Part shown: one piece after another, positions 53,864 through 63,438 of the stretch
Position numbering within the stretch: the stretch's first letter is position 1
Layout: the number at the start of each line of letters is the position of its first letter
Assembly (NCBI GenBank): GCA_945907045.1
Contig: CAMDSH010000008.1
Span: forward strand, 1-64,000
Reading direction: 5' to 3'
DNA length: 64,000 nt
Origin: Rhizobium sp. Q54
GTDB taxonomy: Bacteria > Pseudomonadota > Alphaproteobacteria > Rhizobiales > Xanthobacteraceae
The notes under the pieces: generated by a model
What the model saw: the letters and a program-made list of their open reading frames with translations, nothing else
What the model was told of the DNA's origin: nothing
The model's database searches: none
Position numbers and translations under genes: made by a program

Positions 53864-56509
53864 ATGCGTACCGACACGGCCCAGCCCATCCGCCTGAAGG
53901 ATTACCGCCCGCCTGACTGGCTGGTGGACACCGTTGCGCTCGACGTGTCGTTGCATTCGAGTGCAACGCGCGTGCGCGCGACAGTTCAGTTCAAACCCAA
54001 CCCGCAGGCAGCCGCGCCTGCCCCGCTGGTGCTCGACGGCGACGGGATCAATCTCGTTTCGCTCAAGCTCGACGGCGTGGCGCTCCCGGCTGAAAACTTT
54101 GCCGCTACGCCCGACGGCCTCACCATCCCGCAGCCGCCGAACAAGCCGTTCAAACTCGAAATCGAAACGCTGGTCGATCCAACGGCCAACACGCAGCTCA
54201 CGGGTCTCTACCGCTCCAGCGGCACTTACTGCACGCAATGCGAAGCCGAGGGATTCCGCCGCATCACGTATTTCCCGGACCGGCCCGATGTGATGGCGGT
54301 CTACACCACACGCATCGAGGCGGACAAAGCGGAAGCCGCCGCATTGCTCTCGAACGGCAATCTGGTCGAGCACGGCGATCTTCCCAACGGACGCCACTTC
54401 GCGGTCTGGCACGATCCGTTTCCGAAGCCTTCTTATCTGTTCGCTTTGGTCGGCGGGAATCTCGCCGCGGTCGAAGACAGCTTCACGACGATGTCGGGCC
54501 GCAAGGTCGCGCTGACGATTTACGTCGAGCCCGGCAAGCAGGACCGCTGCGCTTACGCGATGGATTCGCTCAAGCGTTCGATGCGCTGGGACGAAGAGGC
54601 GTTCGGGCGAGAATACGATCTCGACGTGTTCATGATCGTCGCCGTTTCCGACTTCAACATGGGCGCGATGGAGAACAAAGGCCTCAACGTCTTCAACGAC
54701 AAGCTGGTGCTGGCCACTCCGCAGTCAGCCACCGACAGCGACTATTCAAGCATCGAGGGCGTCATCGCGCACGAATATTTTCACAACTGGACCGGCAACC
54801 GCATCACCTGCCGCGACTGGTTTCAGCTTTGCCTGAAAGAAGGCCTGACGGTTTTCCGCGATCAGGAATTCACCAGCGACCAGCGCTCGCGCCCGGTCAA
54901 GCGCATCGCCAGCGTGCGCGGCCTGCGCGGCTATCAGTTCGTCGAGGACGCGGGGCCGCTGGCGCATCCGGTGCGGCCCGAGGTGTATCGCGAGATCAAT
55001 AATTTCTACACCAGCACGGTCTACGAGAAGGGCGCGGAAGTCGTGCGCATGATCCTCACGCTGCTGGGCGAGGAAAAATTTCGCGCCGGCATGGATCTCT
55101 ATTTCGCGCGCCACGATGGCGAGGCCGCCACCGTCGAGCAATTCGTGCAGTGCTTCGCCGATGCGTCTGGCCGCGACATGACGCAATTCATGCGCTGGTA
55201 TTCGCAAGCTGGAACGCCGGAATTAAGCGCCACCGGCACTTACGACACCGCGAAGAAAACCTACCGTCTGGAGGTTGCGCAGACCGTGCCGCCGACACCG
55301 AACCAGCCGGTGAAACAGCCGATGGTAATTCCGCTTGTGGTGGGATTGGTGGGAAAGAACGGGAAGGATTTGCCGTTGACGCTCGCAGGCGGGCAAAAGA
55401 TCGAGCGCGGCGTGCTCACGCTGACCAAGCCGAAGGAGACGTTTGAATTTACCGGCATACCGGAAAATCCGGTGCCATCGCTCAATCGCGGGTTCTCCGC
55501 GCCGGTCAGGCTAAAGCCTTATCTCGACGATCGCGGCCTCGCGCATCTGGCCGCGCACGACAGCGACCCGTTCAACCGCTGGGACGCGCTGCAAACGCTC
55601 GCGCTGCATCAGCTGATCGCCGACGTTGCCGCGCTGAGAAAAGGCAAAGCTGCGAGCACCCACGACACGCTGATCGCGGCATTGGATGCCATTCTCGCCG
55701 ACCGCGCGCTGGAGCCGGCCTTCGTCGCGCTCGCTCTTAACCCGCCGGGCGAAACCGACATCGCGCGCGAGATCGGCCGCGACATCGACCCCGATGCGAT
55801 TTACCGCGCGCGCAAGACCTTATGCGCGGCGATCGGAGACAGGCTCGCGCCTGCGCTGACGAAAACCTACGACGGCATGACCAGCCGCGCGCCCTATTCG
55901 CCCGATGCTGCGAGCGCCGGAAAACGTTCTTTGCGTAACGTCTGCCTCGATCTGCTGACCGCCAGCGGACGGCCTGACGCCATCGCCCGCGCCACAAAAC
56001 AATACGACGCCGCCGACAACATGACCGACCAGATGGCCGCGCTTGGCGTCCTTTCGCAACATGAGGTGCCGGAGCGCGAGCAGACGCTGGCCGATTTCCA
56101 GGCTCGCTATGCGGACAATCCGCTCATCATCGACAAGTGGTTCGCCCTGCAGGCCGCGATCCCGGCGGAAACGACGCTTGAGCGCGTGCGCACGCTCACC
56201 CACCACCCCGCCTTCGCGATCACCAACCCCAATCGCGTGCGTGCTCTTATCGGCAATTTCGCCATGGCCAACCAGCGCGGCTTCAACCGCGCGGACGGCG
56301 CGGGCTACGACTTCCTCGCCGATTTCATCCTCAAGCTCGACCCCACCAATCCGCAGGTGGCGTCGCGCATGACGACCGCCTTCCGCAGCTGGCGCATGCT
56401 GGAGGCCGGACGCCGCGCCAAGGCCGAGGCCGCCCTGAACCGCATGAAGGCCGCCCCGGCGCTTTCCCGCGACGTGGCGGATATTGTCGAGCGCGCGCTG
56501 GCGCCCTGA
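53864..56509 (+). CDS. pepN: Aminopeptidase N
   Basis: This 881-residue M1 zinc aminopeptidase has GAMENKGLNVFN (substrate Glu) followed by His303-Glu304-x2-His307 and Glu326 (HEYFHNWTGNR; the HEXXH-x18-E spacing is exact). The length and N-terminal beta-domain start MRTDTAQPIRLKDYRPPDWL match E. coli-type PepN. The C-terminal helical domain (from about 540) is complete. It trims peptides in the cytoplasm. It may be co-transcribed with the CDF gene. Confidence 0.95.
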   Translation: MRTDTAQPIRLKDYRPPDWLVDTVALDVSLHSSATRVRATVQFKPNPQAAAPAPLVLDGDGINLVSLKLDGVALPAENFAATPDGLTIPQPPNKPFKLEIETLVDPTANTQLTGLYRSSGTYCTQCEAEGFRRITYFPDRPDVMAVYTTRIEADKAEAAALLSNGNLVEHGDLPNGRHFAVWHDPFPKPSYLFALVGGNLAAVEDSFTTMSGRKVALTIYVEPGKQDRCAYAMDSLKRSMRWDEEAFGREYDLDVFMIVAVSDFNMGAMENKGLNVFNDKLVLATPQSATDSDYSSIEGVIAHEYFHNWTGNRITCRDWFQLCLKEGLTVFRDQEFTSDQRSRPVKRIASVRGLRGYQFVEDAGPLAHPVRPEVYREINNFYTSTVYEKGAEVVRMILTLLGEEKFRAGMDLYFARHDGEAATVEQFVQCFADASGRDMTQFMRWYSQAGTPELSATGTYDTAKKTYRLEVAQTVPPTPNQPVKQPMVIPLVVGLVGKNGKDLPLTLAGGQKIERGVLTLTKPKETFEFTGIPENPVPSLNRGFSAPVRLKPYLDDRGLAHLAAHDSDPFNRWDALQTLALHQLIADVAALRKGKAASTHDTLIAALDAILADRALEPAFVALALNPPGETDIAREIGRDIDPDAIYRARKTLCAAIGDRLAPALTKTYDGMTSRAPYSPDAASAGKRSLRNVCLDLLTASGRPDAIARATKQYDAADNMTDQMAALGVLSQHEVPEREQTLADFQARYADNPLIIDKWFALQAAIPAETTLERVRTLTHHPAFAITNPNRVRALIGNFAMANQRGFNRADGAGYDFLADFILKLDPTNPQVASRMTTAFRSWRMLEAGRRAKAEAALNRMKAAPALSRDVADIVERALAP

Positions 56510-56579
56510 CGCCCCCGGCGCTTTTTTGCACGTTTTAGCCCTGCAAATATTAGCTGTGCGAAATTAACTGAAAATTGTT

Positions 56580-56634
56580 GACTCCGGACTCTCGACAAAT
56601 AACCGGCCATCGATTCTTCTAGGTGAAGTGATTC
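56580..56634. promoter_or_regulatory. Cluster of four GANTC (CcrM) sites before the PleC-like kinase
   Basis: GACTC at 56580-56584 and 56587-56591, and GATTC at 56612-56616 and 56630-56634, lie within 55 bases of intergenic DNA 60-120 bases before the kinase start. GANTC is the CcrM methylation site of alphaproteobacteria. TTGACT at 56578-56583 could be a -35 box containing the first site. The regulation is inferred. Confidence 0.45.
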
Positions 56635-56696
56635 GGGAAGGCGCGGCATCCTTCCGGCGTGGTTGCTCTGGGGAACAATCCGAACGGAGGCCTTCT

Positions 56697-59015
56697 ATGG
56701 CGCGCGCCGAAGTGGCGAGTGCGTCTGCACGTCCCGATTCCATCAAGGGACTTGCCCAGTCGATCGCCAAACCGGCGTATCGGCGGCTGTTGACGGCGGA
56801 ACCGGCGCTGCGGCGCGCGGTCCCCGTGCTCATCATTGCATTTCTCATCACCATCTGCGTCGGCGCGGTGGTGCAGGTGCTCGATCACCGCAGGCAGACG
56901 CTCGCCGAAATGGCTACTGGCATCGACGCGCTGGCCGATCTCGTTTCCGAACGACTCGACCGGCCCGCGACGAAAGAATCCAGTGATGCCGGCAGCCGGC
57001 CGCAGGATGCCCTCACCCGTGTGCTGCCCGCCTGGACGAATGCCGCCGGACGGCAGGTTCTGCTCAGCAACGCCGACGGCGCCATCATTGCCGCAGCTCC
57101 AGTAACCGGCGAGACCGTCGGCCGCCGGCTGATCGACATTCTCGGCCCCACCCAGCCGCTCACGACGTTCGGCGCGGGCGCGGGCGTTCTGGAAATCACG
57201 CTGCCCAATGGCATAAAAGCGCTCGCCAGCGTGCGCATGTTGAAATCCCCGCACAGGCAAGCCTCCCCGTTTGGTCAAGTCGCGGTGCTGCAGCAGCGCA
57301 CCGACGCGCTCGCGTCATGGCGCTCGCTCACGACATTGACGGTTACGCTGTCCGCCACCACCGGCTTTGTGGTTTTGATTTTGGGCTTTGCGTTCCACTG
57401 GCAATCGACCCGCGCGCGCGAAGCCGACGTGATTTATGAAACCGTCCGCAGCCGCATCGATACGGCGCTCAACCGTGGCCGCTGCGGCCTGTGGGACTGG
57501 GACCTCGCGCGCGGCCGCATCTTCTGGTCGCACTCGATGTTCGCGATTTTGGGATTGCGGGCGAAGGACGACCTGCTCACTTTCGGCGAAGTGAGCGCGC
57601 TGGTGCATCCCGAAGACGTGCGGCTTTACGAACTTGCCGCCGAACTCGCCGAAACGAAAACCAAAGCTACGACCATCGACCACGCCTTCCGCATGCGGCA
57701 CGCCAACGGCCATTGGGTGTGGCTGCGCGCACGTTGCGAACTGGTGCGGCAGGCGGGCGAGACCGGTCTGCACCTCATCGGCATCGCCGTCGACATCACC
57801 GAACAAAAAAGCCTCGTCGAGAAAACCGTCGCCGCCGATCTGCGCCTGCGAGACGCCATCGAGACCATCCCCGAAGCCTTCGTGCTGTGGGACGCCGATA
57901 ACCGGCTGGTGCTTTGCAATTCCAATTTCCAGGAACTGCACAACCTCGACGACTCCGCGATCGTCGCCGGCGCGCCCTATGAAACGGTGGTCGCCGCCGG
58001 CCGCAAGCCTGTCGTGCGCACAAAGGTGACCAGCGAAGGCAGCTCCATCCCCGGCGCACGCACGTTCGAGGCGCAGCTTGAGGATGGGCGCTGGCTGCAC
58101 ATCAGCGAACGGCGCACCAAGGACGGCGGTTATGTTTCCGTCGGCACCGACATCACCACGCTCAAGACCCACGAAGAAAAGCTGATCGACAGCGAGCAAC
58201 GCCTGATCGCCACAGTCGCCGACCTGCAAGACTCGCAGCAGACGCTCGCGGAACTTGCCGAAAAATATGCCGAGGAAAAAACCCGCGCCGAGGACGCCAA
58301 CCAGGCGAAGTCGAAATTCCTCGCCAACATGAGCCACGAATTGCGCACGCCGCTCAACGCCATCATCGGCTTTTCCGAGATCATGGAATCCGCGATGTTC
58401 GGCCCGCTCGGCGCCGAGAAATATCAGGAATACTGCAACGACATCCGGCAGAGCGGGCAATATCTGCTCGACGTCATCAACGACATACTCGACATGTCGA
58501 AGATCGAGGCCGGCCGCATACGCCTCGATGTGGAGGATGTCGAACTCGACCGCGTGCTCGCCGACGCCATGCGCGTCGTATCGGGGCGCGCACAGGACAA
58601 GCGCCTCACCGTCAACTCCAAGATCGCGCGCGGGCTACGCTTCAAGGCCGACCATCGCGCGATCAAGCAGATCGCGCTCAATCTGCTGTCAAACGCGGTG
58701 AAGTTCACGCCCGAAGGCGGCAGCGTCACGGTGCGCGGGCGCGCCATCGCCGGATCGGTAATGATCGCAATTGAAGATACCGGCATAGGCATCAGCCGCG
58801 ATGCGCTGATGAAACTCGGCCGTCCGTTCGAGCAGGTGGAGAGCCAGCTCACCAAGAGCCATCAGGGATCGGGGCTCGGCCTTGCCATTGCGAAATCGCT
58901 GGTCGAATTGCATGGCGGCACCATGCGTATCCGTTCCACACTCGGCACCGGCACTATTGTCGTCGTGCGGTTGCCGCTGGAAGCACGCCCGATGCAAAAG
59001 GAAGAAGCGGCTTAA
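56697..59015 (+). CDS. PleC-like PAS sensor histidine kinase
   Basis: The gene encodes 772 residues. Two membrane helices (about 42-60 and 212-232) flank a periplasmic domain of about 150 residues. Two PAS domains follow: about 255-375, with a PAC end HLIGIAVDITEQ, and 385-490. A coiled coil (490-540) leads to HisKA, SHELRTPLNAIIGFSEIMES with phospho-His547, then NDIRQSGQYLLDVINDILDMSKIEAGR and HATPase_c (NLLSNAVKFTPEGG, SGLGLAIAKSLVELHGG). The block after the His resembles PleC/DivJ kinases, so DivK or PleD is a likely target. CGGAGG six bases before the ATG sets 56697. Confidence 0.87.
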   Translation: MARAEVASASARPDSIKGLAQSIAKPAYRRLLTAEPALRRAVPVLIIAFLITICVGAVVQVLDHRRQTLAEMATGIDALADLVSERLDRPATKESSDAGSRPQDALTRVLPAWTNAAGRQVLLSNADGAIIAAAPVTGETVGRRLIDILGPTQPLTTFGAGAGVLEITLPNGIKALASVRMLKSPHRQASPFGQVAVLQQRTDALASWRSLTTLTVTLSATTGFVVLILGFAFHWQSTRAREADVIYETVRSRIDTALNRGRCGLWDWDLARGRIFWSHSMFAILGLRAKDDLLTFGEVSALVHPEDVRLYELAAELAETKTKATTIDHAFRMRHANGHWVWLRARCELVRQAGETGLHLIGIAVDITEQKSLVEKTVAADLRLRDAIETIPEAFVLWDADNRLVLCNSNFQELHNLDDSAIVAGAPYETVVAAGRKPVVRTKVTSEGSSIPGARTFEAQLEDGRWLHISERRTKDGGYVSVGTDITTLKTHEEKLIDSEQRLIATVADLQDSQQTLAELAEKYAEEKTRAEDANQAKSKFLANMSHELRTPLNAIIGFSEIMESAMFGPLGAEKYQEYCNDIRQSGQYLLDVINDILDMSKIEAGRIRLDVEDVELDRVLADAMRVVSGRAQDKRLTVNSKIARGLRFKADHRAIKQIALNLLSNAVKFTPEGGSVTVRGRAIAGSVMIAIEDTGIGISRDALMKLGRPFEQVESQLTKSHQGSGLGLAIAKSLVELHGGTMRIRSTLGTGTIVVVRLPLEARPMQKEEAA

Positions 59016-59026
59016 CTTCGTCTGCG

Positions 59027-62026
59027 CTAAGGCGCGCTACCCAAAATCCGTACAAAACTCGCGCGCACTTTCGTTTGCGTCTCGATCAGATGCGCATCGA
59101 GCGTGGCGAAGTCCGGCACGTCGGCGGCGCGCGCCAGCAGCCGCAATAATCCTGCACCCCCCGTCTTCGGATCAAACGGCTTGGTGAGGCAAAGCCGCAA
59201 AATTTGCGTGACATCGTGATAAAGCTTCACCGCAGGACGCAGCACTTCGGCGTCTTCAAGCGGCAACACGCCGAGCCGCCAGGCCTTGTCGAGCACGCGC
59301 GCGGTCGAAGTGTCGAGGATGTCCGGCAACTTCGCTGCGTGGATGAGCTGCAGATATTGTGCGATGAATTCCACATCGATCAGCCCGCCGGCGGCGTATT
59401 TCAAATTCCAGCGGTCGCTGTCGCCCTTCTCAGTCGCAATCGCCCCGCGCATTTCCACCACGTCGCCGGCAATGGCCGCCGCATCGCGCTCACGCCGCAA
59501 AATCTTGGAAATGACTTGCTCGGCGCGCGCGGCAAATCCCGGCGAGGCCGACACCACGCGCGCGCGGGTGAGCGCCAGATGCTCCCAGGTCCAGGCTTCG
59601 GTCTCCTGATAGCTCTCGAAGCCCGCGATCTGCGTCGCCAGCGGCCCTGAGCGCCCGGAAGGGCGCAGGCGCATATCGACCTGATAGAGCGCACCGTAAT
59701 TCGTCTGCGCGGTGAGTGCGTTGATCAGGCGCTGCGTGAGGCGGGCAAAATATTGTGTGCCGTGCAGCGGACGCGTGCCGTCGGACTCCGGATGCTCGTT
59801 GTCGAAATCGTAAACGATAATGAGATCGAGGTCGGAAGTCGCGGTCATTTCCATGCCGCCGAGCTTGCCGAGCGCAAGCACGGCAGCAGACTCGTTGCGC
59901 AAATGGCCGTGCGTCTCGGCAAACTTCTGCGCCACCGCGGCATGGATGGAGCGCACGATTACGTCGGCGAGCCGCGCGAAGGCTTCGCCCGCCTGTTGCG
60001 CGGTGAGCGTGCCGGATAAAATCCGCGCGCCGATGAGAAACATGTATTCCAGTCCGAACATGCGGATACGTTCGAGAAAATCCTCGTCGTAGCCGGATTG
60101 CGCGATCGAGCCCTTCAGCCGCGCGGTGAGCACGGCTTCGCTTGGAAATGCGCCGAAGAAACTGGGATCGACCAGCGCGTCCATCACCTGCGGATAGCGC
60201 GCGAGGATGCCGGAGAGGCGCGGCGCGATGCCGAGAATGAGCGTGATCAGCGCGATCAGTTCCGGGTTCTGGCGCAACAACGAGAGCAGCCGCGCGCCGC
60301 CGTGCAGCCCGGAGAGGAATCCGTCGAAGGATTTCAGCACGGCATCGGGATTTTCAGAGCGCGACAAATGATCGAGCAGCACCGGCAACAGTGCGACCAG
60401 CTCGGCGCGCGCGGACTCGCCCTTGAGCGGGCGGTGACCGCCCGCCAGCCACTGCCGGATCAGCGCGGATGCTTCGAGCGGCGAGCGGAAACCCATCTCC
60501 GCCAGCCGGTCGAGCGTCTTGCGGTCGTCCGACTGGGGAGGGAAATTGAGCGCCGGCGCATCCGGCGCGGGCGCGGCCTCGAACAGCTTGGCATAGTGCC
60601 GCTGCACCTTGCCCATGTGGCCGAGCAGGACCTTGGCGAAAGCATCACGGTCCTCGAACCCGAGAAAGCGCGAAAATTTTTCCAGATCTTCGCGCTCTTC
60701 GGGAAGCGTCTGCGTCTGTTCGTCGTTGACCATCTGCAAACGGTGTTCGACCGTGCGCAGGAAGTAATACGCCGCCTCCATATCCGCGCGCGCATCGGCA
60801 TCGATCCAGTTGCCCGCCGCCAGCGTCGCCAGCGTCGAAAGCGTTTCGCGCTCGCGCAATTCCGGGTGACGGCCACCGGCAACAAGCTGCTGCGTCTGCA
60901 CGAAGAACTCGATCTCGCGGATGCCGCCGCGGCCAAGTTTCACGTTATGGCCTTCGACGGCAATTTCGCCGTGACCTTTGTAGGCGTGTATCTGCCGCTT
61001 CATCGCGTGCACTTCGGCGACCGAGGCAAAGTCGAGATACTTGCGCCACACGAACGGCGCGAGGTTATTGAGCATCGTCTCGCCAGCCACCGGGTCGCCG
61101 GCGCAGACGCGCGCCTTGATCATCGCCGCGCGTTCCCAGTTCTGCCCGACGCTTTCGTAATAGGTCAGCCCCGCCGCGATCGAGACCGCGATCGGAGTTG
61201 AGGCGGGATCGGGCCGCAGGCGCAAGTCGGTGCGGAACACATAGCCATCGACAGTGCGCTGCTGCATCAATTTGACCAGCCGTTGCGTAAGGCGCACGAA
61301 AAAAGTCGTGACCTCCAAATCCTTCGGCAGCGCGGGCGCGCCCGGATCGAAAAACACGATGAGATCGATGTCGCTGGAGTAATTGAGTTCGAATGCACCC
61401 ATCTTGCCCATCGCGAGCACGATGTAGCCGGAGCCGTTCTCAGGGTTCGCCGGATCGGGCGGGAAAATCTTTTCCGCGCGTGCCGCATCGCTGAGCAGAT
61501 AGCGCACGGCGCTCCTCACAGCGGTATCGGCCACGTCGGTAAGCGCGTGCGTCGTGCGCATCACCGGCCACACGCCGCCGATATCGGCGAGCGCGATCAG
61601 CAGCGCAGCTTCCGACTTCATGCGGCGCAACAGATGCATTGCATCCGCATCGTCGGTCGCCGCGCAAACCGCGCGCGCGGTTTGCGCCAGTAACGAAGCA
61701 AAATGTTTTTCGGGATCGGATTGGAGGAGTTTGAGCAGCCGCGCCGACTCGCGTGAGGCAAGCTCCCAGAGGTAGGGTGAGCTTTCGGCGAGGCTCTCGA
61801 TCAGCGTGGTGAGGGTGGGATGCCCCGACAACAGGGCTTTGAGCGGATCGCCCGCTACGTCGCCTTTGATTTCGGCCAGCCATCCGGCGACACGCGCCTG
61901 CGCGGCTTCCGGCGATATCAAATGGGGCGCTGCGGTAATCAGGTCCGCCAGCGAAGATTCCCCGCTTTGCCCGTCAGCGGGCTTGTCGGGAGATTTCCTG
62001 GCAGGGGCCTTTGCGGCGCGCTTCAT
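59027..62026 (-). CDS. glnE: Bifunctional glutamine synthetase adenylyltransferase/removase
   Basis: This 999-residue protein attaches and removes AMP on glutamine synthetase under PII control. Two nucleotidyltransferase domains are visible: the N-terminal removase site (GKMGAFELNYSSDIDLIVFF) near residues 210-235 and the C-terminal transferase site (GKLGGMEMTATSDLDLIIVY) near 715-740, each with the G-S-D-x-D pattern. The length matches alphaproteobacterial GlnE (E. coli about 946). Its ATG overlaps the stop of the histidine kinase gene upstream (ATGA), so the two-component pair and glnE are one transcript. Confidence 0.95.
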   Translation of the reverse strand: MKRAAKAPARKSPDKPADGQSGESSLADLITAAPHLISPEAAQARVAGWLAEIKGDVAGDPLKALLSGHPTLTTLIESLAESSPYLWELASRESARLLKLLQSDPEKHFASLLAQTARAVCAATDDADAMHLLRRMKSEAALLIALADIGGVWPVMRTTHALTDVADTAVRSAVRYLLSDAARAEKIFPPDPANPENGSGYIVLAMGKMGAFELNYSSDIDLIVFFDPGAPALPKDLEVTTFFVRLTQRLVKLMQQRTVDGYVFRTDLRLRPDPASTPIAVSIAAGLTYYESVGQNWERAAMIKARVCAGDPVAGETMLNNLAPFVWRKYLDFASVAEVHAMKRQIHAYKGHGEIAVEGHNVKLGRGGIREIEFFVQTQQLVAGGRHPELRERETLSTLATLAAGNWIDADARADMEAAYYFLRTVEHRLQMVNDEQTQTLPEEREDLEKFSRFLGFEDRDAFAKVLLGHMGKVQRHYAKLFEAAPAPDAPALNFPPQSDDRKTLDRLAEMGFRSPLEASALIRQWLAGGHRPLKGESARAELVALLPVLLDHLSRSENPDAVLKSFDGFLSGLHGGARLLSLLRQNPELIALITLILGIAPRLSGILARYPQVMDALVDPSFFGAFPSEAVLTARLKGSIAQSGYDEDFLERIRMFGLEYMFLIGARILSGTLTAQQAGEAFARLADVIVRSIHAAVAQKFAETHGHLRNESAAVLALGKLGGMEMTATSDLDLIIVYDFDNEHPESDGTRPLHGTQYFARLTQRLINALTAQTNYGALYQVDMRLRPSGRSGPLATQIAGFESYQETEAWTWEHLALTRARVVSASPGFAARAEQVISKILRRERDAAAIAGDVVEMRGAIATEKGDSDRWNLKYAAGGLIDVEFIAQYLQLIHAAKLPDILDTSTARVLDKAWRLGVLPLEDAEVLRPAVKLYHDVTQILRLCLTKPFDPKTGGAGLLRLLARAADVPDFATLDAHLIETQTKVRASFVRILGSAP

Positions 62027-63438
62027 CCGGCAATCTGTACCGGGCCTCCGCGCGGCAAAGCAATGATGGTCTTCAGTCCCGGTTGATTGTCGGCCAGCGT
62101 CAGTTCGCCGCCATGCAGCCGCGCCACCGCCGAAGCGAGGCTTAACCCCAGGCCTGAGCCGGGGAGCGAGCGGCTTTGCTCAAGCCGCACGAAACGCTCC
62201 ACCGCGCGGGAGCGGTCGGCTTCCGGGATTCCGGGGCCGCCGTCGGATACGCTGAGCAAAATGCGGTCGCCCTCTCCCAAAGCCCGCACGACGATTTCCG
62301 GCGCCGCGCCGTTGACCGCCTGCTCTTTCGGGCCCGCGTATTTGATCGCGTTGTCGACGAGGTTGGCGAGTGCCTGGCTGATGAGTTCGCGGTTGCCCTT
62401 GACCGGCGCGGGCGTCTCCGCCTCGACCTTTAGCGATATGCCTTTTTCGTCCGCGAGCGGCTCGTACAATTCGCCGACGCCGCGCGCGATCTCGGCGGCG
62501 TCAAATTCCTGCATGTCGTTGCGCGCTTGCCCCGATTCCGCGCGCGCGATCATCAGCAGCGCGTTGAAGGTGCGGATCAGGCCGTCGGATTCCTCGATGG
62601 TGTTTTCCAGCGCGGCGCGATACTCCACATCGTTCTTCGACGTGCGCAGCGCCTGCTCGCAGCGATTACGCAACCGCGTGAGCGGCGTCTTCAGATCGTG
62701 CGCGATGTTGTCTGAAACTTCCTTCAGGCCATGCATCAGCGCCTCGATACGCTCCAGCATGACGTTGAGATTTTCCGCCAGCCGGTCGATTTCGTCACCG
62801 CTGCCCGCGACGGGAAGCCGGCCGGAAAGATCGCCCGCCATGATGGTGCGCGAGGTCTCGGTCATCGCATCGACGCGGCGCAACACGCGGCGCGTCACGA
62901 ACAGACCGCCCGCGAGCCCGAGCACGACCACGATGGCCACCGACCAGCGGCCCGCGGACACCACGATATTGTAGAGCCGCTCGCGCTCGTCGAGATCGCG
63001 TCCGACGAGAAGCCGGAATCCGCCGGGAAGCTGGAACACCCGCACCAGCGCGTGGTGCTCCGCGCCTTCCGCTTCGTCGAGACGGCGGTAAATGGTTTCG
63101 GTCCAGCCCGGATTTTCCAGCACGCCGGGCGTAAGCGAGCCGACATTGCCGGCCAGCGCCTCGCCCTGGAATGTCGTGACAAGATAGAGGCTGGAGCCGG
63201 GGCGACGCGCACGCCCGTCGATCACAATGACAAGGCGCCGGATGCCGCCTTGGCGGTATTGCTCCGAGAGCCCTGTGATTTCGGCATCGACCGTTTCGTT
63301 GATCTGCTCGGTGATGAGGCGGCGGGTGTTGAAGGCGAAATAGCCGAGCAGGAACGCCGCGAACAGCGCGAACACGGTCAAATAGACCAGTGTCAGCTTG
63401 AACGTGGTGGTTCGAAAAAGCTTACCGAGCGCCGTCAC
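62023..63438 (-). CDS. Sensor histidine kinase with HAMP domain
   Basis: The gene encodes 471 residues: membrane helix at 14-36, a periplasmic domain of about 125 residues, a second helix at about 162-182, HAMP at about 183-235, HisKA with NIAHDLKTPLTRLRNRCE (phospho-His247), then HATPase_c (NLVDNAIKYAG, SDGGPGIPEADR, GSGLGLSLASAVARLHGG). The start is GTG, overlapping the 3' end of the response-regulator gene by 17 bases. The pair with glnE recalls the rhizobial degP-RR-HK-glnE arrangement, as I remember it. Signal unknown. Confidence 0.9.
   Translation of the reverse strand: MTALGKLFRTTTFKLTLVYLTVFALFAAFLLGYFAFNTRRLITEQINETVDAEITGLSEQYRQGGIRRLVIVIDGRARRPGSSLYLVTTFQGEALAGNVGSLTPGVLENPGWTETIYRRLDEAEGAEHHALVRVFQLPGGFRLLVGRDLDERERLYNIVVSAGRWSVAIVVVLGLAGGLFVTRRVLRRVDAMTETSRTIMAGDLSGRLPVAGSGDEIDRLAENLNVMLERIEALMHGLKEVSDNIAHDLKTPLTRLRNRCEQALRTSKNDVEYRAALENTIEESDGLIRTFNALLMIARAESGQARNDMQEFDAAEIARGVGELYEPLADEKGISLKVEAETPAPVKGNRELISQALANLVDNAIKYAGPKEQAVNGAAPEIVVRALGEGDRILLSVSDGGPGIPEADRSRAVERFVRLEQSRSLPGSGLGLSLASAVARLHGGELTLADNQPGLKTIIALPRGGPVQIAG

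Noticed and set aside
60098..61201. 367-codon frame opposite glnE
   Set aside because: It is a shadow of glnE with a low-complexity Arg/His-rich product.
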